A DNA stretch of 64,000 nucleotides from Platerodrilus igneus (taxonomy: Eukaryota > Arthropoda > Insecta > Coleoptera > Lycidae). A program made the position numbers and the translations under genes. Below the pieces are notes generated by a model. That model worked only from the letters and a program-made list of their open reading frames with translations, was not told the DNA's origin and did no database searches. The DNA lies in the NCBI GenBank assembly GCA_036346225.1, contig JARFIW010000835.1:1349829-1413828 (forward strand). Reading direction: 5' to 3'. Positions 22,889 through 31,992 of the stretch are shown here, piece after piece (the first letter of the stretch is position 1; each line of letters begins with the position of its first letter).

Positions 22889-23190
22889 GTGGTTAGTAAG
22901 AAAAACTCTTTTAGTCATGTAGGCGTCCTTGCGGAAAAGGATGATACTAAATCCGCATACTTTTTAAAAGGTTATTCTAAAAACGTATTTATGGAAATGG
23001 TATATAGCATAACCGAACTAAGAAATGCGGATTTCATATCCATGTCGTACACCACATGCAAAAGGTTCCGCTAAACATTGTAAATTTACTTAGTAAAGAA
23101 CCTTTCGGATCATTTAAAACCGAGAATCTTACAACCTATAACGACCATATATTCCCAAAAGTGGTGGACATGCAACTACGCAACAGTGAG
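22889..23190 (+). pseudogene. Unidentified Polinton-like ORF B
   Basis: A plus-strand frame with NSFSHVGVLAEKDDTKSAYF and LKGYSKNVFMEMVYSITELR runs to a stop at 23074. In another frame coding-like sequence continues with LLSKEPFGSFKTENLTTYND to about 23190. Amino acid composition is protein-like and no low-complexity bias is seen. I do not recognise the family; position inside the element suggests it belongs to the Polinton-like gene set. Confidence 0.5.
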
Positions 23191-23442
23191 TAGGAGAATA
23201 AGGATTCCCTCCAATACCGACAAGAAAAAGTCAGAATAAAAATTTTAGAATAGTATTACATTGCTCTTTATTTATAAAAGGCTATGACGTCATCACGAAA
23301 TAGCAGTCTCACAGAGAGGGGTGCGCGTGGTAGGGGTGCGCATTGGGTAGGGATGTGTCTATGCGTACACGAGGGAAGCGAAACTTAACAGTCACCAAAC
23401 ATCTAATTCTTATTTGGATGGTATCGAGTACTTGCCGGTGTA

Positions 23443-23580
23443 TGTATCCGGAGTAAAAAACACGATTTATACACGAAGCTTATTAATAAAATTAGTTTAT
23501 CAAGCGAAGATGACAAGCGTTACGTCATCCCCGGAAGCATATCAACCTATGCATGGGTGGTATAAAGATATAAGATAGTT
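23443..23580 (+). pseudogene. PolB C-terminus, first copy (Polinton-type)
   Basis: The frame reads IRSKKHDLYTKLINKISLS, then DDKRYVIPGSISTYAW, and breaks just before the expected end. This is the extreme C-terminal part of the protein-primed B-family DNA polymerase of Polintons, recognised by the IRS-K/H-H-LYT, INKI-LS and DDKR...T-AWG pattern. The rest of the polymerase upstream is missing or unrecognisable. It matches the second copy at 24520-24665 closely. Confidence 0.75.
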
Positions 23581-23937
23581 GTTTATATTTGTATAGATTT
23601 TGTAAATCTATTGTATATATTAGTTTTAAGATTTCATAATTTTTAAGTTCTTCTCCTCCCTTCCCTTCTTCCAAATCCTTCCTGTTTCTAGCCTGGTGGA
23701 CAGAGTATACGTGTTATCTCCACGTGGTGTTCGCGGTGAACAGCGGTTTTAGATTTCTCTGGAAATGGTTGGTTAAAGCATATGTCTTGGGTAGCGAAAA
23801 AAAAAAGTTTTAAAGATGGAGTTAAATATAGATGGACAAAAATTAGAGGTTTGGGTCTTTAAAAGGCGTAACTTTGTAAGGGGATGTTCTATTTAAAATC
23901 TATTTACAGATTTGGGCTCCCTATCAAAATCTAATAT

Positions 23938-23953
23938 TAGTTGATACCAAACA

Positions 23954-23992
<39 letters not shown>
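23938..23992. repeat. Inverted-repeat remnant ending in a (TA)n microsatellite
   Basis: TTAGTTGATACCAAACAAGATA matches a module of the element's terminal repeats, then TA repeats run from 23956 to 23992. The microsatellite probably expanded from the TAGAT of that module. This internal copy of a terminal module lies between the two PolB ends. Confidence 0.7.
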
Positions 23993-23996
<4 letters not shown>

Positions 23997-23997
23997 T

Positions 23998-24665
23998 AAT
24001 AAATACAATATACCGCTTGTCAACAAAAAAGTTGTAGGGAAATTCAAAGACGAATTTAATAGGGATCTAGTATTAGAATTTGTTGGTAGTAGGGTTAAGT
24101 CCTACTGTATTGTAAGCAAAGGCGACTCCGTGGCGTAGTTGGTATGTGTGGTGACTACTATGCCTAAGGTCCCGGTTTCAAATCCCGACACGGTCCGCTT
24201 GAAAAATGTTAGGCGAGCATTTTTCACAAAAATACACCTTCGTTTGGATGAGAGGTAAAATGGAGGTCCCGTATGTGTGTTGTCATGCACGTTAAAGATC
24301 CCTATCTTGCTTGAAACGGCAACGGTTCGGAAAGTTTCCAAATTTTCCAGGTAAAAAAAAAACTAGCTTCCTGGCCAATGTAGTACCTTCGGGTGGAGCA
24401 TTGGAAAATCAAATGTAATGCATTGTAAGCGAGAAAGGGGGTCTCACGAAGTATAGTTAAGAATATTAATGTAAATAGTTTTAAGGGCATTGTACATAAT
24501 AATTCTGGTGCCCTTATGCATAGCATGGTGTGTATTCGAAGTCATAAACACCAACTTTATACTCAATTAATTAATAAAATTAGTTTGTCGGGCGAGGATG
24601 ACAAAAGGTACGTCATCCCTAATAGTACAGCAACCTACGCATGGGGGCATAAAGATATAAGATAG
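23998..24665 (+). pseudogene. PolB C-terminal region, second copy, split by a SINE
   Basis: Before the SINE the frame has NKKVVGKFKDEFNRD and LEFVGSRVKSY; after it, GVSRSIVKNINV, then IRSHKHQLYTQLINKISLSG, DDKRYVIPNSTATYAWGH and a stop at 24663. These blocks, in this order, are the C-terminal signature of Polinton/Maverick protein-primed PolB, the enzyme that replicates the element. The exonuclease and polymerase active-site regions are absent. A SINE (24121-24420) and a one-base frameshift interrupt it. Adintovirus polymerases are close relatives and cannot be told apart from this fragment. Confidence 0.82.
24121..24420 (+). mobile_element. tRNA-derived SINE, copy 5 (best preserved)
   Basis: The head has a box A-like TGGCGTAGTTGGT and a box B-like GGTTTCAAATCCC, the RNA polymerase III promoter of a tRNA. 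It is followed by the GACACGGTCCGCTTGAAAAATG junction, a CACGTTAAAGATCCCTA core and a TTCGGGTGGAGCATTGG tail. The target duplication ATTGTAAGC flanks it (24109-24117 and again at about 24423-24431). No poly(A) tail is present. It inserted into the PolB frame. Confidence 0.9.
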
Positions 24666-25104
24666 TTACTTATATATGTATATATTTTATTGTGCATGTA
24701 AATAGTAGCATGTAAGTTAGTTATAAGAAATACCCACCATCTCCATACTTCCCCTTTCGCTCTGGCGACATGTGTTGACCTCCAAGCGGTGTCGCTGGAC
24801 GGTAAAACATATTGTTAGGTTAATGACAATATGTCTTATTGACCGAAAACACGCCTCCTCTCCTTTTTAACCAACATATTAATGTTTTTTTTTGTTACAG
24901 GTTACTTTGAGCTGCTTGGATTCGGCTACACGAAGAAAATAAAATAATGTTATACTTTTCAATGTAAAAATTGTATTCTATTAGTTTATTAAACTGTAAA
25001 TCGGATAAAATAAATTATTAAACTTTTGTATGCTTAATTTCTTTGTGTTAATTCCTCTAAATGTTTGGTTAAAGGATTCTAGATGTTATAAAGGAAAGGT
25101 GATT

Positions 25105-25810
25105 AGAAATTGCTGCTGGTAATAAATCTTAAAATGAGGGTAGCTCCCTGGAGAATGATGCAATCTGAATAATTCCTAGAAATTCAGGTAGCTGAGAAAA
25201 ATCTAATATTAATTGATACCAAACAAAATAGATTTATCTCGAAAGAAACAAAAATAATCTTTTATATATTCGCTAGAGGGTGTGTGTGTAAACAGGTGTA
25301 AGGGTTGGCCGTATTTTAAATCTATTTGCAGATTCGCATTCTGCTTTAATTCTAGACTAATTTGATGTATCGCATCGCTAAAAAATTTATAAGGTCAGAA
25401 ATCGCTACCGGTAAAAATTCTTAAAACGAAGGTAGCTCCTTGAGGGGATGATGCTATCTAAAAACATCCTAGAAATTCAGGTAGCTGAGAAAAATCTAAT
25501 ATTAATTGATACCAAACAAGATAGATTTATCTCGAAAGATGAAATGGTTAGTCGAAGAAAACTATTTGGTTCAGAATGTTACCGCTAAAAATTCTTAAAA
25601 TTGGGGTACCGCCTTAGGGAGTGATGCTATATAAAAAAATCCTAGAAATTCCGGTAGCTGAAAAAATCTAATATTAATTGACACCAAGCAAGATAGATTT
25701 ATCTCGAAAGATGAAATGGCTAGACGAAGAAAACTATTTGGTTCAGAATGTGTGTGGAAATGAGAATGCTGATGGAAATGAGGTTCCAGGATTCTTGATT
25801 TCTCTCTACT
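25105..25810 (-). repeat. Right terminal inverted repeat of the Polinton-like element
   Basis: Reverse complement of the left repeat, with the same modules around AAATTCAGGTAGCTGAGAAA and ATAGATTTATCTCGAAAG, and the end TCTCTCTACT adjacent to the CGTGTT duplication. Confidence 0.88.
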
Positions 25811-25990
25811 CGTGTTCTATTATCACATCTCTCCTATTTTTTTACTGTTTATGATAGATATACTTCTTCCTCTACTATTTCTAGTACTTCTTCGTTCTTG
25901 ACTTTGTTTATGATATCTTTATTGTACATATATAGCACCACATTACCTGTCTACCCCTTTTACTGTCCACGTTTCACAGTCGCACAGTGC
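25811..25990 (-). mobile_element. RTE-type LINE fragment, part right of the Polinton-like element
   Basis: On the minus strand it matches 36475-36660 of the main RTE copy: CTGTGAAACGTGGACAGTA, a ...TGTGGTGCTA... segment, GTCAAGAACGAAGAAGTACT. The reading order shows that it and 20765-20978 were one LINE before the 4.8-kb insertion. Confidence 0.78.
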
Positions 25991-27440
25991 TGTTGTTACG
26001 TTCTGTTCCTGTAATTAAATAATTTGATGCATAGGTAATTCAAATTACAGATTCAGTAGTGTTTCCACGGTTATTTTGCGTGTATTAGCAAATTCGACTC
26101 CCTTGCAATTTAAAACAATTATTTGTCTAACATCCTGTAGAATCTTATTAAATATTCAGTTATAAAATTTAAGATACTGCAAATTTGCGATTATTATAAC
26201 CATTATCAAAATTAAATATTTTGAATCTATTCTATTTTGATAACGTGCTAAACCTTAGGTTTTATTATTACAAATTATGGAAATTTATTTTGATTAGCAA
26301 AGGCTAAATATATGTATTTCGTCAATAGGTTTTATTAGTACATACAATTTAATACGTTCAAAACCGTGGTTTTCGATTGTTAAAGCATTTGTTTCGTAAA
26401 TATTACATAAATTTAGCGACATGTTCTATCAAATGTGTTTTCCGTTTTCAGTTGTTGTTGGCTTTTGAGTTTCTAATGTGGGCTATTCGATTGATTCGTT
26501 GTAAAACTTTTATGTTAAATTGAGCTAATGACTATAGTGATCCGAACTAAGAGATATTCCTAAGGAAATTCACAGACAGATTTAAAACATGGAATTCTAA
26601 AATTAGTTTGTACGAAGGTGTTACTTTAAGAGATGGAATTTTTCTAATAACTATTTTAATTACGACAATTGGTGCCAAACTACTTTCAACTACTGGATCC
26701 ATCTCTAAGTAATATGTATAGACATATATCCTAGGTCAGCTACTAGCTACTGGTCGAGGGAAGTGCCTAATAAGATTCGTTTGGTTTTCCAGGAAAATAT
26801 TTTGGTATGCTGTGCCATGGATCCCGCCTATGTCGCTTGCAACCTGTGTGGGACCGGACAAGAACGTCTAACTATCTGTAAGAATTCATATTTCTTGTCT
26901 GCGTTGCTTTGATGACCTACCTCAGGAAGAATTGTGTCTGAGTTTTTTTATTAACTTTTCCAGTTGCTTATCGCACAAATAGAGATATCACGCGGTTAAA
27001 ATTAAACTCACTTCACTCAAACTGGTGGAATATACAAATGAAGACGGCTGTTCCTTGTTCGGGTATTAATTTTTCCAATATATAAAAACTTAGCATACAC
27101 TACGTAAATTGTGACCTTCGCTAATATTGTTTTTTTCAGTCTCCAGGAAAATGGATTTACACTCAAGTGTATCTCTGATTGTAATTTACCGCTACCATTT
27201 TCTTTTAATTACTTGACAGGTATTATTTGTGGACAATGCGTAAGTACAGGGTTGGTTAGACTTTTTAATTTCTGTTTTATATAAATACTACCATTAAGAT
27301 TTCAATTTAAGTTAAGGTAATCAAACACGGGTATTATTTACTTTTACGAAAGTTTTTGCAATATGTAAATCCTCCGGAATATTTTTGATAAATTGTTTGT
27401 TCTATACAAGTTGGTTTTCCTTTTTTTACATGTTGATTTC
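25990..27440. other. AT-rich intergenic sequence, nothing recognised
   Basis: No long frame, repeat pair or RNA gene could be supported. Confidence 0.55.
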
Positions 27441-27627
27441 TTAAGAGTTTGTAAATAAATTCCTTTCTAGAGATTTCATTTTTCTGTCTATATGACCGAC
27501 CCACTTCACTCTAGCGTTTTAGCTGGCACGGCATTAATTCTTTGAATTCTTTTAGTTTTTGTTGCGGTACTTGGTGTGGACTTATTGTTACTTTACTTAC
27601 TGCACTTTACTTTTCTTTTATCTGCAC
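27440..27627 (-). pseudogene. Possible LINE C-terminal remnant
   Basis: A minus-strand stretch reads like the C-terminal VKWVGHIDRKM segment found after the reverse transcriptase in many non-LTR elements. It is short and full of stops. It lies beside the second solo LTR and upstream of the RTE remnant at 28250-29215, so it may be the 3' continuation of that LINE. Confidence 0.35.
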
Positions 27628-27631
27628 CGGG

Positions 27632-28215
27632 AGTTAAGGTTCGTGGCTTCGAGCGGTTCTTTTTAAAAAGACTCGTTGAACTTTAACACATTTATTTAAT
27701 TGTTTATACAGAAATTAAATGTTGAATTTAGACAATATTGAATTATTACTCTAAGTCCAAAACTATTAATTAATTGTACAAATGAGCTATCTACGAACTG
27801 CAATGCAAAAGCTGAACGTTTGATGAACTCCCCGCGAGTGGAGCTCCCGGGCTTTATATAATCTCCCTACCCCCTCACAGTTCTGTGGGAACTTGCAGAC
27901 CTAATGTCCGCTTACACTTGACTCTATTCATGATACATAGTTGCTATCTTAAAAGCTATTCATAATTACAATGTTGCAGGCTTACTTCTGCGTAATCTCG
28001 GTACGTGACTTCTACGACCGTCTGTGACCTGACATCTGCAGTGTCACTTATCCTTGTGCTACTTTGTAGCGCTTCCGTTCATGGGAACGTTTATAACTGA
28101 AATAAATTGTTGCAATTTGTCTTTTATGACATTGTTGCACATTTCCTAATATTTCCTAATAACTTTCTTAGGTATTAGTTTTATATTGATATAATAAATG
28201 GGGGATTACATAACT
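27632..28215 (-). mobile_element. Solo LTR, gypsy/errantivirus-like, copy 2
   Basis: A 584-bp copy of the unit at 22146-22726, with the same AGTTA...TAACT ends, the TATATAAAG box on the minus strand and AATAAA near its 3' end. The flanking 4-bp duplication here is CGGG (27628-27631 and 28216-28219). It differs from the other copy by scattered substitutions and small indels throughout. Confidence 0.78.
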
Positions 28216-28249
28216 CGGGTAGCGTAATACTGTGCTCCTCACATGTTCT

Positions 28250-29215
28250 TTCAGCGATTTTTTACTTGTTTTCATGTTTGTTTTGCATTTTTTTGTTAAA
28301 TCTAGCACGGCCTTGTGCTAATGTTTTTAATCTTTTGCACTTTTTCCAACTTGGCTTCCTAGGTAGCAAAAATCCTAACCTCTTGTAAATTCTTGTTTCC
28401 TATATGTATTCTTGTATTTGACTTTTCCCCTCCTTTACATACTAGTACTTTAACTTATTTTTGTTAATTTTCATACCATATTTCTCTGTTAATATTGTTT
28501 CCATTTTATTAATAGCTGTTTCTAACTCCTCCATGTTAAATGCTAATACCGCTATGTCATCTGCATATCTAAGCATATCAATCGTTTGTTCCTGCATAAT
28601 AATTCCTCATACCTTTCTGCATTTGATGGTATTTGTTGCCTCTTCAACAATACAAGTTAAAAATTAAAGGGAAAACGACACACACCTATCTCGTCCCTTT
28701 CCTAATATTTACTTCTCTACGTTCCTACTCTAATTTATTACAGCTGTTTGCTCTTTGGTATAAGCAATGTACCTATGTATCTATCCCTATAACTCATTCC
28801 AATCTTTCCCCTTTTTACACTGTCAAATACTTTTTCCAAATCTACAAACCCTCTATACACGATTTCTTCGTTTTATTTGTTTTTCCAATATTATCCTTCA
28901 AGCTAAAATGGCTTTCCGTTTTCCCCCCTTTCACTTAAACCCAAATTGATCTTTTCCTAATATTTCTTTAGCCCGTTTTTCCACCTGCTTTGTACAATTC
29001 TAGTTAATTTTTATAACAAGTGTACTGTCAATTTTATTGTTTGAAAACTTTCACAACCTTATGCACCTCTATTTTTCGTATAGCAGTTAAGGTGTTACGT
29101 TTGAATCCTTAGGGTATCTCGCCTGTTTCATACATATAGCTTACAAATGGGAAGATACGTTCCGTTACCGCTTGTCCAACGGCTTTTATAGTTTTTGCCT
29201 GCACCTTGTCTATAC
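28250..29215 (-). pseudogene. RTE-type LINE reverse transcriptase, decayed copy
   Basis: On the minus strand the order matches the main RTE copy at 35490-36450: a segment like SYMYETGEIP, a VDLEK-FD-VKR segment, YADDIAVLA containing the catalytic YADD, then NKMETILTEKY and the downstream LQEVRIFATXEAK-type region. Stops and deletions are frequent. RTE elements encode an AP-like endonuclease plus reverse transcriptase and move by target-primed reverse transcription; this copy is dead. Confidence 0.82.
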
Positions 29216-29546
29216 GCAGTGCCTTTTTGTTTTGCAGACTATAAAAACCTACTCTTCTTCGGCGAATACAGCTTCGAACAAAATTTCCTCCGTCTCTAGT
29301 TCTACATCCTATTCCACTCTTCCTTCTGCTCGCCCTACTTATTCACTCTCACCCCAAACTGTGCCTTCACCACCATTACAACCGATGTTTCGAATTAGTG
29401 ATTTGCAAGTAGCTTCTCAAGAGTTTGTTCCCGCTTTCTTAAAAGATTCTACCCAAGAAATCCCTGTCGTGTCTGCAAACACAAATATTGCTGAGGTGAA
29501 GATAACTTCTAATTTAGTCTGCGAAGGTCCTCTTGAAGTCCACTAA
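29172..29546 (+). CDS. Unidentified Ser/Pro-rich ORF, possible gag fragment
   Basis: A plus-strand frame of 124 codons whose second half is Ser/Thr/Pro-rich (SSSTSYSTLPSARPTYSLSP), followed by FRISDLQVASQEFVPAFLKD and a hydrophilic end. Just after its stop a second, degenerate copy of VPAFLKDSTQEIPVVSA occurs in a shifted frame, so the coding region had an internal repeat. No ATG-led start is convincing and its 5' end overlaps the RTE remnant. Retroelement gag is a guess from context only. Confidence 0.35.
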   Translation: MSNGFYSFCLHLVYTQCLFVLQTIKTYSSSANTASNKISSVSSSTSYSTLPSARPTYSLSPQTVPSPPLQPMFRISDLQVASQEFVPAFLKDSTQEIPVVSANTNIAEVKITSNLVCEGPLEVH

Positions 29547-29659
29547 CCTGTATATTTAATGCCTTCTCCCGCTTTTGTCAAAATTTAACCTGTTCCTGCT
29601 TTCTTAAATGCTTCTACTCAAGAAATTTCTGCCGTGCCGGCAATCACAGTAGTAGCTTC

Positions 29660-29770
29660 TTACACACCCACACACACCTACACGCACAACACCTACACAC
29701 ACACTTCTTACACATCCACATACACACACACACATACACACACGCACGCACACGCACTCATACATAACTA
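29660..29770. repeat. CA-rich simple repeat
   Basis: Interrupted CACA, ACACC and CACG units on the plus strand, ending at the start of a long pyrimidine-rich region. Confidence 0.85.
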
Positions 29771-29779
29771 CACTGATAT

Positions 29780-31800
29780 TCTGTTTTATTTTTTTTTGTA
29801 CGATTCTTAGTTTCTTTTGGGTTTTGTACTTGGTGCTTGGTGTTATCCTATTTGGTTTTTTTCTTTTTTCTCGTTTCTTTCGTTCAATATTCCTCTCCTT
29901 TTTCCTGTTGCTGGTTGTTTTTGCTGGCGGTCCCTAGTCCGATTGTGTTTCGTCCATCCGCTCCTGTGGTAGGTGCTTTCTAGTCCGTTTTTCTTTCTTC
30001 GGAAACCACAACTTAGTCGACTTTAGGACTAGTTAGCATATCTTTTTTTGGTTCTTCGGTATTGGTTACCACAGTTAGTAGTACATCGTTTCCTTTTACC
30101 AGCGCTTTCCTTTCTTCCTCTCGTTCTCCCTTGTCGTCCCTTTGTTTACTTGAGGCTTGACTTTTGGTTCTGTTTTGGTTTGCACTGTTGGTTTTCTTCC
30201 TCGTTACTTTTCTACTCTTGGGGTTTATAACCTTACTGCTTCTTCTGAGAAACATCTGTCCTTTGACGACTCTACAGTGCTGAAACCGTTCCACCTTAGC
30301 CCTTCTTGATTGCTTTTTATCCGTCTTCCCTTCCTTCTTTTTTTTTCTCTCTTTCTTTCTTTCTATTATTGGGCCGGATTTTGTTTGGTGTCTATTTTTG
30401 TTTTCTTTTCTATCCGGAATCTGTTGTGGTCGGTCTTGTTGTTATTTTGGGGGCTTCTTTTTTCTTTTTCCGTGTTTTTGTTGTTTCCGTAACGAATGCT
30501 CTTTTACTTTGAAGCGAATTTTCTTTCTTTTTCGTTTTGTTTGGGTCCTGCCCATTCCCGGATTTTGGCTTTCCTACCCCGACCTGGTAATTTTGCTGAG
30601 AGAAAATTTGTTACGTTTATTTTTCAACATAAATTAAACACCCCATATAGTACACCTGTTCAGAATAAGCCCGCTTCAACATAATTTTAACTCAAATCTA
30701 TTTTGCTTTTAAAACCAAAATTTATTCAATAAATTAAATAGTCAATACCTTGTTTTAGGTATCCGTTAATTGGTTAAACATTTCGAGAACGTATAATTGC
30801 TTTCTCTTGTGTTTCTCATCTAACGACTTCTCAAAATAATGGATCCTACTATAATTTGATAGCGTGTTTTCCAGTTTGCTAATCGCGCTTGGATAACGCG
30901 AGGATTGCAGTTCGAACTCGTGTTATTTGAACTAAATTTTGATTTGAGTCTACAACTAGTGCGTTGAAATATTTTCTATATTACTCGTCCCAGTACTTCA
31001 AGAGCGATGCACGTTTTTTGTTCGACAAGTAGGAGGTATCTTACGTGTATCAGTGAGTTCTTCCGCGCTTACCCATCCTAATCAGATTCTCTTTTTAGCT
31101 CTTAGCTGGAGGCCAAATTGGTTCTTTCTTTACGTAGGCCCAACTGTTCTTTGCCACAGATCAACTGCCGTTGCCTGCAGATCGCTAGTGCCGTTATGGT
31201 AACAGGGTAAATAGATCCTGGCAACCGTGGCGATGCGATGTTGATTCAATCCCAATGGCGTGCAAACTAAGTATCCCGACACATACATGTATACAACTTA
31301 TTTTCTTTTGTGTATATTAAGGGCATATTCCTTATCAGCGTAAGGTGTAGTTACGTAATAAAAAACGTGACACTGTAGAACTATTGTTTGTTGTTGCGAA
31401 TCGATATTATCGTTCTACAGGATTGATGTACCATTATTAAAAATGTTTGACAAAAGTTTCCACACGCTTATTCTTTTCTATTGATTAGTTTATTTTACAA
31501 ACGGTATTATGCACAATTTAAAAGAATGTTTGACAAAGGCTTTCGCATGTTTATTTTCTACTGAGTAGTTTTATTTTGTGTAAAATACGAGATGCGCACT
31601 TCGTATCTAAAGTACTAAATTGTTCGTATCACATAATTGTTTGTTTTGAAATAGTAACGCCTAATTTATTTCTTCTGCTTGTTTGTAAAGAATCCTTTAT
31701 TTATTTTTATTGTTAATAGATAATCGTGGTCGATGTGCTTTTTTTTTGTTTTTTGGTATGTAAGTGAATCCCTCCACTCTGCGCGTTTGGTATGTACGTT
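29780..31800. other. Pyrimidine-rich, then AT-rich non-coding sequence
   Basis: From 29780 to about 30640 the plus strand is T/C-rich, resembling the leader between LTR and gag of the gypsy element at 33630-34150. The minus-strand frame at 30013-30294 is Lys/Arg-rich and may be only the shadow of this composition. From 30640 to 31800 I see nothing recognisable until LTR-end-like sequence near 31800. Confidence 0.4.
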
Positions 31801-31860
31801 TCTTCCGGTTACATCTAGGTACGTAGCATAAATTATGACGCCCTGGCGTGGGGCTCCGAT
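31740..31860 (+). repeat. LTR end plus primer-site-like remnant upstream of the gypsy LTR
   Basis: TACGTAGCATAAATT at 31820 matches CACGTAGCATAAATT at 33594, where an LTR ends. It is followed by TGACGCCCTGGCGTGGGGC, close to the Lys-type primer site. Only about 165 bp separate this from the next LTR start. It looks like a truncated upstream copy of the same family. Confidence 0.5.
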
Positions 31861-31992
31861 TTTGTTTCGTGTAACTTTGGCATCGATATTATTTTAGTTA
31901 ACGGTTACTTCGATTTGGTTTTTAGTAACTTCTGCTCCGAGTTTGTTTTAGTTAATTTTTGCTTGGATTTTTTTTGTTGTTAGTGACTAAGT

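Larger units (their letters stand above)
20979..25810. mobile_element. Short Polinton/Maverick-like element (4832 bp)
   Basis: Both ends start AGTAGAGRGAAA (as read inward), continue into inverted repeats of roughly 700 bp, and are flanked by an identical 6-bp direct repeat, CGTGTT (20973-20978 and 25811-25816). The surrounding DNA is one RTE LINE interrupted exactly at these points. A 6-bp duplication, AG-type ends and long inverted repeats are the published hallmarks of Polintons/Mavericks, and the interior holds pieces of a protein-primed B-type DNA polymerase. Typical Polintons are about 15-20 kb, so this is a shortened derivative. No integrase, capsid or ATPase frame was recognised. It contains a nested solo LTR (22146-22726) and SINE (24121-24420). 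Confidence 0.88.

Noticed and set aside
23941..24000. A frame starting with an Ile-Tyr repeat ahead of the PolB piece.
   Set aside because: The Ile-Tyr run is the TA microsatellite; only the part from about 23998 is real PolB sequence.
24121..24200. A functional tRNA gene.
   Set aside because: Box A and box B are present but the cloverleaf is incomplete and the sequence continues as the SINE body.
30306..30684. Overlapping Phe/Ser-rich plus-strand frames that look like membrane proteins.
   Set aside because: They are produced by T/C-rich low-complexity DNA in all three frames.
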